A DNA stretch of 64,000 nucleotides, from the NCBI RefSeq assembly GCF_029846275.1, contig NZ_JARVWS010000002.1, positions 1,178,001 through 1,242,000 of the forward strand, given 5' to 3'. Shown piece after piece: positions 7,346 through 15,766 of this stretch. Source of the DNA: Nocardioides sp. CER19 (GTDB lineage: Bacteria > Actinomycetota > Actinomycetes > Propionibacteriales > Nocardioidaceae). Each line of letters opens with the position of its first letter. The stretch's first letter is position 1. The notes beneath the pieces were generated by a model. It did not search any database and had not been told where the DNA came from. It saw only the letters and a list, made by a program, of their open reading frames with translations. The position numbers and the translations under genes are program-made.

Positions 7346-9021
7346 GGGCGGTCGTCGCGCCTGACCCGGAGCCAGGCGTGCCCGTAGCCCTCGAGGGCCA
7401 GCTCGACCCTGCCCTTGGCGTCGGTGTCGTGCGCCTCGTGGGCGAACAGGTCCTCCAGCCAGGTCGACTCGTCGCCCGTGAGGTCGTCGGGCGGCAGCTG
7501 GACGCGCGTCGTCAGCGGCTCGGCGGAGAGGTTGTGGACCGCCACGATCGAGGCGCCGTCCCAGTGGCACCGATGCGCCAGGACCTGCCGGCACGGCTGG
7601 TCGAGGACGGAGAACTCGCCCCAACCCAGCTCGGGGCACTCCCGGTAGGTCTGGATCAGCGTCCGCATGAAGTGCCACAGCGACTCGGGGTCGCGCTTCT
7701 GGGCGGCGACGTTGACGTGCTCCGGCCCGTAGCCGCCCTGCACGACGCGACGGAACAGCTTGCGCGGGGGTGCCGTGGAGAACCCGCCGTTGCGGACCGC
7801 CTCCCACTGCATCGGGGTGCGTACGGACGTCCGGCCGTCGTCGCTGAGGTCCTCACCCATCCCGATCTCCTCGCCGTAGTAGATGGTCGGCGTGCCGGGC
7901 AGGCTGAACAGCAGGCTGTAGACCATCCGGATCCGGCGCGGGTCGCCGTCGAGCATCGTCGGCAGCCGGCGCTTCAGGCCCCGGCCGTAGATCTGCATCT
8001 CCGGCTCCGGGCCGAACGCAGCGAAGACCTCCTGGCGCTCCTCGTCGCTGAGCTTGTCGAGGATCAGCTCGTCGTGGTTGCGGACGAACGTCGCCCACTG
8101 GCAGTCGTGGTGGATCGGCGGCCGCGAGGTGAGCGCCTTCGCGAGCGGGTCGGCGTCCTGCCGAGCGAGCGAGAGGTAGGTCGCCTCCATGCTGACGAAG
8201 TCGAACATCATGGTCAGCTCGTCCCCGGCCAGGCCGCCGAAGTACTGCTGCTGCTCCTCGAACGGCAGGTTGACCTCGCCGAGAAGCATCGCGTCGCCGC
8301 GGCGCCGGCCCAAGAAGGCGCGCAGCTCCTTGAGGTACTCGTGCGGGTCACCTGGGACGTGGTCGGCCTCGGTGTCCACGTCGGCGATGAGGAAGGGCAC
8401 GGCGTCGACCCGGAAGCCGTCGAGCCCGAGCTGGAGCCAGAAGCCGATCGACTTCGCGATGTGGTCGCGCACGACCGGGTTCGCGAAGTTGAGGTCGGGC
8501 TGGTAGCGGTAGAAGTGGTGGAGGTACCACTCGCCCGTGCGCTCGTCCAGCTCCCAGATGCTGTCCTCCTTGTCCGGGAAGACCACCTTGTCGGAGGTGT
8601 CGGGCGGCGGGTCCGCGCGCCACACGTAGTAGTCGCGGTACGGCGACTCCGTGCTGCGTCGCGCCGCCTTGAACCACGGGTGCTGGTCGGAGGTGTGGTT
8701 GACGACCAGGTCGGCGATCACCCGGATGCCGCGGTCCTTCGCGGCCCGGAGCAGCTCGACCAGGTCGCCGTGCGTGCCGAGCCGGCCGTCGACGCCGAAC
8801 AGGTCGGTGACGTCGTACCCGTCGTCGCGCCCGGGCGTGGGATAGAACGGCATCAGCCACAGGCAGGTGACGCCGAGCTCGGCGAGGTAGTCGATCCGCT
8901 GGGTGAGGCCCGTGATGTCGCCGATCCCGTCCCCGTCGGAGTCGTAGAACGTCTCGACGTCGACGCAGTAGATGACGGCGTTCTTCCACCAGAGATCGCC
9001 GGTGCTGACGTGGTGCGCCAT
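7342..9021 (-). CDS. GH13 trehalose synthase-like alpha-glucan enzyme
   Basis: A 559-residue GH13 protein close in layout to trehalose synthase (maltose glucosylmutase). The four conserved regions are present: D104..NH (DLVVNH), nucleophile D206 in GFRVDAV, acid/base E249 in LLGEVN and NHD at 315-317. The opening WWKNAVIYCVDVETFYDSDGDG is typical of the TreS group, and no maltokinase domain is attached. The start at 9021 has GAGGGGG just upstream. It probably interconverts maltose and trehalose or trims glucans in the cytosol; plain alpha-glucosidase activity cannot be excluded. Confidence 0.92.
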   Translation of the reverse strand: MAHHVSTGDLWWKNAVIYCVDVETFYDSDGDGIGDITGLTQRIDYLAELGVTCLWLMPFYPTPGRDDGYDVTDLFGVDGRLGTHGDLVELLRAAKDRGIRVIADLVVNHTSDQHPWFKAARRSTESPYRDYYVWRADPPPDTSDKVVFPDKEDSIWELDERTGEWYLHHFYRYQPDLNFANPVVRDHIAKSIGFWLQLGLDGFRVDAVPFLIADVDTEADHVPGDPHEYLKELRAFLGRRRGDAMLLGEVNLPFEEQQQYFGGLAGDELTMMFDFVSMEATYLSLARQDADPLAKALTSRPPIHHDCQWATFVRNHDELILDKLSDEERQEVFAAFGPEPEMQIYGRGLKRRLPTMLDGDPRRIRMVYSLLFSLPGTPTIYYGEEIGMGEDLSDDGRTSVRTPMQWEAVRNGGFSTAPPRKLFRRVVQGGYGPEHVNVAAQKRDPESLWHFMRTLIQTYRECPELGWGEFSVLDQPCRQVLAHRCHWDGASIVAVHNLSAEPLTTRVQLPPDDLTGDESTWLEDLFAHEAHDTDAKGRVELALEGYGHAWLRVRRDDRP

Positions 9022-9093
9022 GCCCCCTCGTAACCGCCACGACCGCCTGGTGAAACGCATCCCTGGGTCCGAGGTGCACAATGACGGAGGTCG

Positions 9094-9118
9094 GGGTACG
9101 GACCCGGCGTCCGTACCC
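9094..9118 (+). promoter_or_regulatory. Perfect 10-bp inverted repeat upstream of STAS gene
   Basis: GGGTACGGAC and GTCCGTACCC flank a 5-base spacer, 16 bases before the proposed TTG start. GGGTAC matches the -10 element of sigma-B/F-type promoters, but no good GTTT -35 lies at the right distance. It may be an operator or a leader hairpin. If the alternative ATG at 9081 is used it would be inside the coding sequence. Confidence 0.4.
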
Positions 9119-9134
9119 ATGCGAGGAGCACAGG

Positions 9135-9515
9135 TTGTCGCCTTCACCCCCCGACCACCCCGACGACGGGGCACTGTCGTTCGACGTGTCGTTCGAGGAG
9201 CAGGCGTGCGTCATCCACGTGAGTGGCGACATCGACATCACGACGGCTGAGTGGCTGCGGACGCGTCTCCTCCAGCTGGCCGACGAGGGCCACGTCAACC
9301 AGGTGCTGTCGTTCGAGGGTGACGTCTTCCTCGACTCCGCCGGACTCGGCGCCATCGTGTCGATCCGGCGTCGGCTGCAGGTGCTCGGGGGCGCGCTCGT
9401 CCTCGCCTGCAGCAACGAGCTCGTCCTGCGCCTGCTGAGGCTGACCAGCCTCGACAAGGTCGTCGCCATCCACGCGACGGCCGCGGAAGCGCTCGAGCGC
9501 GAGTTCGCCGGCTAG
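9135..9515 (+). CDS. STAS-domain anti-sigma factor antagonist
   Basis: A 126-residue protein of the SpoIIAA/RsbV family, which releases a sigma factor by binding its anti-sigma kinase in a phosphorylation-dependent way. The STAS core runs from about residue 13, with the phosphoacceptor loop FLDSAGLGAIVSI. The TTG start at 9135 is chosen because GAGGAG lies 6 bases upstream and an inverted repeat precedes it; ATG 9081 with GAGG is the alternative. Six bases separate it from the large kinase-phosphatase gene, so they form an operon. That partner carries both a PP2C and an RsbW-like domain, so the STAS protein is its obvious substrate. Confidence 0.93.
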   Translation: MSPSPPDHPDDGALSFDVSFEEQACVIHVSGDIDITTAEWLRTRLLQLADEGHVNQVLSFEGDVFLDSAGLGAIVSIRRRLQVLGGALVLACSNELVLRLLRLTSLDKVVAIHATAAEALEREFAG

Positions 9516-9521
9516 GCGGTC

Positions 9522-12500
9522 ATGACGACCACCTCGATGCGGGAGACCCTGGCGGCAGCCGGACGTGTCGGCCGCGATCTCCTCGCTGTCGACTGGTCCT
9601 CGACGGCGATCGGCGACCCGGACGACTGGCCGCCCGCGCTGCGCAGCGCGGTCCGGACCATCCTCAGCACCCGCTTCGCGATGTGGATGGCCTGGGGGCC
9701 CGAGCTGACGTTCTTCTGCAACGACGCCTACCGCCGGGACACGCTGGGCTCCAAGTACCCGTGGGCGCTCGGTCGCCCGGCTCGGGAGGTCTGGGCGGAG
9801 ATCTGGCCCGAGATCGGCCCGCGCATCGAGCGGGTCACGTCAACGGGGGAGGCGACCTGGGACGAGGCGCTGCAGCTCTTCCTCGAGCGGTCGGGCTACG
9901 CCGAGGAGACCTACCACACGTTCTCCTACAGCCCACTGATCGACGACGACGGCATCGTGCAGGGCATCCTCTGCGTGGTCGCCGAGGTCACCGACCAGGT
10001 GGTCAACGAGCGCCGGATGAGCACCCTGCGGCACCTGGGGATCCGGGTCTCGACCGCCGAGTCGGTCGCGGACGCCGTACGCGCGGGCTGTGACCACCTC
10101 GCCTCCAACAACGAGTCTTTGCCGTGGGTGGCGGCCTACCTCTTCGACGAGGACGGCAACGCCACCCTCGCCGGGACGGCCGGGATCAAGCCGGGCCACG
10201 CCGCCGCGCCCGTGCGCATCGACGCCGACGACGCCGACCCGGTCTGGCCGGTCGCGGACCTCGCGACCGGCGCCCACGTGACCGTCGACGGGGTCGACAA
10301 GCAGTTCCCGGACCTCCCGACCGGAGCGTGGGCCGTGCCGCCGGAGAAGGCCGTGATCGTGCCACTGCCGCGGCCGCTGCAGGAGAAGCCGTACGGCTTC
10401 CTGGTCCTCGGCGCCAACCGGCACCGGCCCGTGGACAAGACGTTCTTCGACTTCGCCGACCTCATCGCCGGCCACTTCGCCGCCGCCATCACCGACGCGC
10501 TGGCGATGGAGCAGGAGAAGGAGCGCTCGGAGGCGCTGGCCCGGCTCGACCAGGCCAAGTCCGACTTCCTCGCCAACGTCAGCCACGAGCTGCGTACGCC
10601 GCTCACCCTCCTGCTCGGCCCGGCCGACGACGCCCTGGGCGACGAGCGGCACCCTCTGGACGACGTGCAGCGCAACCGGGTCGAGGTCATCTCCCGCAAC
10701 GCCACCAGGATGCTCGGGCTCGTCAACACGCTGCTGGACTTCTCGCGCCTCGACACCGTGCGTGACGAGTCGACGTTCCAGCCGACCGACCTGCTGCGCT
10801 ACACGACCGAGCTGGCCAGCATGTTCGAGAGCGCCGTCGAGCGGGCCGGCCTGGAGCTGACGGTGTCCGGCAGTCTCGAAGGCGAGGTCTACGTCGACCG
10901 CGGCCACTGGGCCAAGATCGTGCTCAACCTGCTGTCCAACGCCTTCAAGTTCACGTTCGAGGGTGGCGTCACGATCACCGTCGACCGGGAGGACCACCAC
11001 GCGGTGCTCCGCGTGACCGACACTGGCACCGGGATCCCGGAGGCCGAGGTCCCGCGGCTGTTCGAGCGGTTCCACCGGGTGCGCGGGGCAGTGTCCCGCA
11101 GCATCGAGGGGTCAGGGATCGGGCTGGCGCTGGTCGCCGAGCTCGCCGAGCTGCACGGCGGTGACGTCGGCGTGGTGAGCCGCCCGGGGGAGGGCAGCAC
11201 GTTCACGGTCAGCCTCCCGCTCGGCAGCGACCACCTGCCGGCCGAGCAGGTGATCGACGACGCCGACGCCGTCCCCGCCTGGGCCGAGGGCTCGCCGGCG
11301 CCGTCGATCCTGCAGGAGGCGCTCGGCTGGCTCGACGACACACCGCAGGTCGGGCCGCAGCCGGAGCCGCCCCGCGGCGAGGAGCAGGCCACCGTGCTGG
11401 TCGTCGACGACAACGACGACATGCGCAACTACGTCGCCGAGCTGCTCGCCGATTCCTTCGGCGTGGTCACGGCGACCGACGGCCTCGAGGCGCTGGAGGT
11501 GCTCGGCAAGGCGCCGGTCGACGTCGTCATCACCGACGTGATGATGCCGCGCCTCGACGGCTACGGCCTGTTGAGCCGGATGAAGCAGGACCCGCTCCTG
11601 GCCGCCGTACCCGTCATCATGCTGTCCGCCCGTGCCGGCGAGGAGGGCATGGCCGAGGGCCTCGAGGCCGGTGCCGACGACTACCTCGTCAAGCCGTTCG
11701 CGGCCCGCGAGCTCCTCGCCCGCGTCAAGGTCCAGCAGCGGCTCCAGCAGCTCCAGCGGGTCGCCAGCGAGGCCGAGCGACGTACGGTCGCGCGCGAGCT
11801 CGCCATCGCCGACGAGCTCCAGCACAGCCTGCTGCCCGACGTCGAGGCGCACACCGACGCGCTCGAGATCGCCACGTTCTACCGTCCCGGCGTCGAGGGC
11901 ACCCAAGTCGGCGGCGACTGGTACGACGTCATCAACCTCGGCGGCGGGCGCACGGCGCTCGTCATCGGTGACGTCATGGGCCGCGGCGTGCGGGCGGCCT
12001 CGGTGATGGGACAGATCAAGGCGGCCGTGCGTGCGTTCGCCCGGCTCGACCTCACCCCGGGCGAGCTCGTCGAGAACTTGGACGGCATCGTGCAGGACGT
12101 CGCGCCGTTCGGGATCGTCACCTGCGTCTACGGCATCTACGACGACGCCGACAAGTCGCTGACCTACGCCAACGCCGGACATCCCCCGCCGATCCTGCTC
12201 CGCCCGGACGGGACGGCGATCCGGCTGCCGGTGGACGGCCCACCGCTCGGGTCCGGGTACGTCGGCTTCGAGACCCGGCGGGTCGAGCTGCCGGTCGGCG
12301 GTCTGCTCACCGTCTACACCGACGGCCTCGTCGAGCGGCGCGGGACCGATCTCGGCGCCCGGATCGACGAGCTCGAGGCGGCGATCGTCGCGCACCGCGA
12401 CGATCCCGTCGCGGAGCTACCGGGCACGCTCGTCGAGCTGCTCGCCGACGTCGCCACCGACGACGTCGCGCTCGCGGTCGTCAAGGTCCACGACTCGGGC

Positions 12501-12872
12501 AGCCAGCTGATGCGGCTGCCACTCAGCGAGAACCTCAGCGCCGTGTCGACCGCGCGCCGCGCGGTGGCGGCCCAGCTGCGGGTCTGGGAGGTCGTCGGCC
12601 GGGCGGTCGCCGACCTCGTCCTGGTGACGAGCGAGCTCGTGACCAACTCGCTGCGGCACGCCCGCGGGCCCTACGAGCTGCGGTTGCGCCGCACCGCGCA
12701 CGAGGTGGTCGTCGAGGTGGGAGACTCCACCGCCCAGCGCCCGCGGCGTCGCCGCGTCGACGGCGACGCGGAGAGCGGCCGTGGGCTCACCATCGTCGAG
12801 GCGGTGGCGGACCGGTGGGGCAGCCGGAGCACCGCCGAGGGCAAGGTCGTGTGGGCGGCGCGTCGGGTCTAG
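9522..12872 (+). CDS. Hybrid histidine kinase - receiver - PP2C phosphatase - RsbW-like kinase fusion
   Basis: An 1116-residue cytosolic signalling protein. In order: a PAS-like sensor (about 20-165), a GAF-like domain (170-325), HisKA with H355 in SHELRTPLT, HATPase (450-565, with GTGIPE and GSGIGLAL), a receiver domain (623-740) with phospho-acceptor D672 in ITDVMMPRLDG, a SpoIIE/PP2C phosphatase (775-985, metal ligand D799 in GGDWYDV), and an RsbW/SpoIIAB-like HATPase (about 1005-1116, SELVTNSLRHA). It joins a phosphorelay to both arms of a partner-switching module. The upstream STAS gene probably encodes the protein phosphorylated by the last domain and dephosphorylated by the PP2C. No membrane segment is seen. 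Confidence 0.95.
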   Translation: MTTTSMRETLAAAGRVGRDLLAVDWSSTAIGDPDDWPPALRSAVRTILSTRFAMWMAWGPELTFFCNDAYRRDTLGSKYPWALGRPAREVWAEIWPEIGPRIERVTSTGEATWDEALQLFLERSGYAEETYHTFSYSPLIDDDGIVQGILCVVAEVTDQVVNERRMSTLRHLGIRVSTAESVADAVRAGCDHLASNNESLPWVAAYLFDEDGNATLAGTAGIKPGHAAAPVRIDADDADPVWPVADLATGAHVTVDGVDKQFPDLPTGAWAVPPEKAVIVPLPRPLQEKPYGFLVLGANRHRPVDKTFFDFADLIAGHFAAAITDALAMEQEKERSEALARLDQAKSDFLANVSHELRTPLTLLLGPADDALGDERHPLDDVQRNRVEVISRNATRMLGLVNTLLDFSRLDTVRDESTFQPTDLLRYTTELASMFESAVERAGLELTVSGSLEGEVYVDRGHWAKIVLNLLSNAFKFTFEGGVTITVDREDHHAVLRVTDTGTGIPEAEVPRLFERFHRVRGAVSRSIEGSGIGLALVAELAELHGGDVGVVSRPGEGSTFTVSLPLGSDHLPAEQVIDDADAVPAWAEGSPAPSILQEALGWLDDTPQVGPQPEPPRGEEQATVLVVDDNDDMRNYVAELLADSFGVVTATDGLEALEVLGKAPVDVVITDVMMPRLDGYGLLSRMKQDPLLAAVPVIMLSARAGEEGMAEGLEAGADDYLVKPFAARELLARVKVQQRLQQLQRVASEAERRTVARELAIADELQHSLLPDVEAHTDALEIATFYRPGVEGTQVGGDWYDVINLGGGRTALVIGDVMGRGVRAASVMGQIKAAVRAFARLDLTPGELVENLDGIVQDVAPFGIVTCVYGIYDDADKSLTYANAGHPPPILLRPDGTAIRLPVDGPPLGSGYVGFETRRVELPVGGLLTVYTDGLVERRGTDLGARIDELEAAIVAHRDDPVAELPGTLVELLADVATDDVALAVVKVHDSGSQLMRLPLSENLSAVSTARRAVAAQLRVWEVVGRAVADLVLVTSELVTNSLRHARGPYELRLRRTAHEVVVEVGDSTAQRPRRRRVDGDAESGRGLTIVEAVADRWGSRSTAEGKVVWAARRV

Positions 12873-12883
12873 CCGGCCATGGC

Positions 12884-14275
12884 TCAGGCCGGCACGACCG
12901 CCTGGCTCAGCAGCGCCGCGACCTGGGCGGCCTGGGCCCGGATCTCCGGGATGGCCGTCGACTCCCAGAGGGTGCCCTTGCGGGCCGGGCCGACGGTGAA
13001 CAGACCGTCGACGACCGCCCCGTCGGCGCCGAGCAGGCGTCCGTCGACGGTGGTCGCGAGCCCGAGGGCGAGCGGATCGGGGGAGACGAGGCCGCGCTCG
13101 CGGAGTGCCGCGAGCAGCTGGTCGGTGGTCGCGGCCAGGTCGAGGAGCGGGCCGGTGCAGTTGACGATCGCGTCCACGTCGTACGACGCCCCGTCCGGCG
13201 TGGTCGACACCGCACATCGCTCGCCGAGGTCGGTGACGGTGTGCAGCGTGCCGGTCTCCACCGCGAGCCTGCCCTCGAACCGGTAGCGCTGCAGCCGCAG
13301 CGCCACCTCGGGCGCCATCCGGTGCCGACGCACCTCCCACTCGCGGGCGTGGACCGCCAGGAACCGGCGCCGCTCCTCGAGCGTTAGCCGCTGCCAGACG
13401 TCCTGCGTGATCGGCCGGAGGCCGTCGACGACGTTGCGCCAGTTGACGCCCTGCCGGCGAGCGGCCTCGCACTCCTCGGTGACCGCCGCGGCGAGACCGT
13501 CGGCGGTGAGCGGGCCGTCGGGCACCTTCGTCACCCAGGCGGTGTGCTGCTGGGCGACGTGCGGCTTCGGCAGCCGCCCGCTGCGGCTGACCATCGTGAC
13601 GTGGCGGTCGGCGCCCTCCTCGAGCAGCGTGATGGCCGTGTCGATGGCCGTGAGGGCGGTCCCGACGACGAGGACCCGCGCGTCGGACGGCAGCGTGCGC
13701 AGCCGCCCGAGGTCCCACGGGTTCGCGAGGTGCCAGGGTGCGTCGGGGAGCGGAGTGCCGTCCACGGTCAGCGGACGCGGCGGCTGGTTGCCGAGGCACA
13801 GCACGACGGCGTCCGCGTGGCTGCGGCTGCGCTCGGTGCGAACCTCGAACCCGCCGTCCGCGCGGGCGACGTCGAGGACGCGGCCGGCCTGGATCCGCAG
13901 CCGGTCGTCGGCGACGTCGGTCAGCCTGTCCTGCAGGTAGATCGCGAAGTCGGCACGCGGCAGGAAGCCCTGGGGGTCGTCGCTCCGCCCGGTGCGCAGC
14001 GCCCAGTCGAGCAGGTCGCTGGGCGAGTCGGGCAGGGCGCTCATGTGCCGGGCCCGCACGTTGAGCAGGTGGCGCTGGTCGTTGGTGCCGTAGGCGACGC
14101 CGCGTCCCACCACGCCGCTCGCCTCGTGGATGACCACCTCGAGCCCCGGGTCGTCGGACCGCGCGAGCAGGTTGATGGCGGTGAGCACGCCGCTCGCGCC
14201 GCCGCCGATCACGGCGACCCGCCGGACGGTGCCGACGTCGGGGACGGAGCTCACGGGGCTGGCGTCGATCGTCAC
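12884..14275 (-). CDS. FAD/NAD(P)-binding oxidoreductase (NAD_binding_9 type)
   Basis: A 463-residue flavoprotein. The N-terminal Rossmann motif is VAVIGGGASG (residues 20-29), followed by GRGVAYGT, typical of the FAD/NAD(P)-binding family related to YdhS. A second nucleotide-binding stretch is VLVVGTALTAID, and the C-terminal GLFTVGPARKGTLWEST is a flavin-contact motif. Substrate is unknown. The GTG start at 14275 has TAGAGT exactly 7 bases upstream, so it is probably leaderless, and a near-perfect palindrome overlaps the promoter. The gene converges with the kinase-phosphatase gene, and a GCCGGC-containing hairpin lies in the gap. Confidence 0.9.
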   Translation of the reverse strand: MTIDASPVSSVPDVGTVRRVAVIGGGASGVLTAINLLARSDDPGLEVVIHEASGVVGRGVAYGTNDQRHLLNVRARHMSALPDSPSDLLDWALRTGRSDDPQGFLPRADFAIYLQDRLTDVADDRLRIQAGRVLDVARADGGFEVRTERSRSHADAVVLCLGNQPPRPLTVDGTPLPDAPWHLANPWDLGRLRTLPSDARVLVVGTALTAIDTAITLLEEGADRHVTMVSRSGRLPKPHVAQQHTAWVTKVPDGPLTADGLAAAVTEECEAARRQGVNWRNVVDGLRPITQDVWQRLTLEERRRFLAVHAREWEVRRHRMAPEVALRLQRYRFEGRLAVETGTLHTVTDLGERCAVSTTPDGASYDVDAIVNCTGPLLDLAATTDQLLAALRERGLVSPDPLALGLATTVDGRLLGADGAVVDGLFTVGPARKGTLWESTAIPEIRAQAAQVAALLSQAVVPA

Positions 14276-14282
14276 GCCGCTT

Positions 14283-14303
14283 ACTCTACTTGATCGATCG
14301 AGT
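14283..14303 (-). promoter_or_regulatory. Leaderless promoter with overlapping operator-like palindrome
   Basis: On the minus strand TAGAGT (14288-14283) ends 7 bases before GTG 14275. Immediately upstream and sharing its first base is ACTTGATCGATCGAGT (14288-14303), an inverted repeat with 7 of 8 positions matching in each arm. A repressor bound here would block RNA polymerase. No regulator gene is adjacent. Confidence 0.5.
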
Positions 14304-14321
14304 TTGACGGCCCGGCGACGC

Positions 14322-15734
14322 TCACTCCGGCTCGCCGTCGATCAGGTAGTGGCCGGACTCGTAGACCAGCCGCAACCTGACGTCGTCCGACGACGGGCGG
14401 CTGTTCGGGCCGTCGTAGACGACGTGATAGCTGACGGTCATGTTCGCCGGGTCGGCACTGACGTCACCCGCCGTGGCCCGGCGGATCGGCGCCCACCACG
14501 AGTGGTACTGCCCGTAGCCGCCCGATGCCCGCTGGAACGCCGGGGTGAGCATCGAGAAGGCCCGCCTCGGGTCGCTCGTGACCGCGCCGAGGTAGTCGGA
14601 GACGAAGCCCGCCATCCCAGCGGAGGTCGGGCCGGTCCGTGGCGTCGAGGTGGCCGCCGCCGAGGGCGACTCGGTCGCGCTGCTCGCCGGGGTGTCGGGG
14701 GAGGTCGCCGGTGGGTCGGCGGCGCGGTCCGGCGTGCCGGACCCGGACCGCCCGAGCAGCCACGCGCCGAGGACGAGCACGAGGATCAGGAAGCCGGCGA
14801 CGATCGGCCACAGTGGCGTGGGACGCCGTGCTCCGGGGGTCACCGCGGTTCCGGCGACCGCCGGCGGTGGTGGCGGTGCGATCGGCCCGGCCGGCACCGG
14901 CGGCAGCAGCCGGGTCTGCTCCCGCGTCGCGGGCCCGGGGTTGGCGTCGAGGAAGGCGCACACCTGCGCCGCCGTCCAGCGCCGCTCGGGCTCCTTGACC
15001 ATCGTGGCGGCCAGGACGGTCGCCAGCGGGCCGGAGCCGGGCGGGAGTCGCGGCGGCTCGTCGTGGACGATCCTGACCAGGCCCGCGACGACGTTGTCAC
15101 CGAGGTCGTACGGCGGCCGCCCGGTCAGCGCCTGGTAGAGCGATCCGCCGAGCGACCACACGTCGCTGGCCGGGGTGGCCAGCCCGCCGGAGGCGACCTC
15201 GGGGGCGATGTAGGCGGGCGATCCGGTGAGGACGCCGCTCGCGGTGAGCGTGTCGTCGGCGGCGCCCCGGGCGATGCCGAAGTCGGTGAGCTTCGTGGTG
15301 CCGTCGAACCCGACGATCAGGTTCGACGGCTTGACGTCGCGGTGCACGATGCCGGCCTCGTGGGCCACCGACAGCGCCTCGGCCGCCTGGCGGACGATCG
15401 CGGCGGCCTCCGCCGGCGGGAGCCCGCCGCGGTCGGCCGCGAGCTTCGACAGGGTGGTGCCCTCGACGTACTCCATGACCAGCCAGCGCGTCTCGCCGTC
15501 CTCGGCGAGGTCGAAGACGGTGACCACATGGGGGTGGCTCAGGCGCGCGGCGAGCTGGGCCTCGCGCTGGGCGCGGGCCTGGTTCTGCGGGCCCTGGAAC
15601 TGGCCGAGCCGCTTGAGGGCGACGTCGCGACCGAGCAGCTCGTCGTGGGCCAGCCAGACCGACCCCATCCCTCCGCGCCCGACCTCGTGGATCAGCTTGT
15701 AGCGTCCCGCGACTGCCTCCGAGTCGACTGTCAA
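14322..15734 (-). CDS. Membrane-anchored Ser/Thr protein kinase (PknB-like)
   Basis: A 470-residue eukaryotic-type kinase. Glycine loop GRGGMGSVW (19-27), catalytic K41 in VALKRL, HRDVKPSN with D133, DFG at 151-153 and APE near 177-179 are intact, so it should be active. After a Pro-rich linker comes one membrane helix at about 308-328 and an outside domain of about 140 residues with a Ser/Thr/Pro-rich stalk. That outside domain has an NTF2-like look rather than PASTA repeats. The TTG start at 15734 is chosen because GGAGGAGGGA lies just upstream and the kinase fold begins 10 residues later. Confidence 0.94.
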   Translation of the reverse strand: MTVDSEAVAGRYKLIHEVGRGGMGSVWLAHDELLGRDVALKRLGQFQGPQNQARAQREAQLAARLSHPHVVTVFDLAEDGETRWLVMEYVEGTTLSKLAADRGGLPPAEAAAIVRQAAEALSVAHEAGIVHRDVKPSNLIVGFDGTTKLTDFGIARGAADDTLTASGVLTGSPAYIAPEVASGGLATPASDVWSLGGSLYQALTGRPPYDLGDNVVAGLVRIVHDEPPRLPPGSGPLATVLAATMVKEPERRWTAAQVCAFLDANPGPATREQTRLLPPVPAGPIAPPPPPAVAGTAVTPGARRPTPLWPIVAGFLILVLVLGAWLLGRSGSGTPDRAADPPATSPDTPASSATESPSAAATSTPRTGPTSAGMAGFVSDYLGAVTSDPRRAFSMLTPAFQRASGGYGQYHSWWAPIRRATAGDVSADPANMTVSYHVVYDGPNSRPSSDDVRLRLVYESGHYLIDGEPE

Positions 15735-15766
15735 CGGTCTCCCTCCTCCCGTGACACCTCCGTGCG

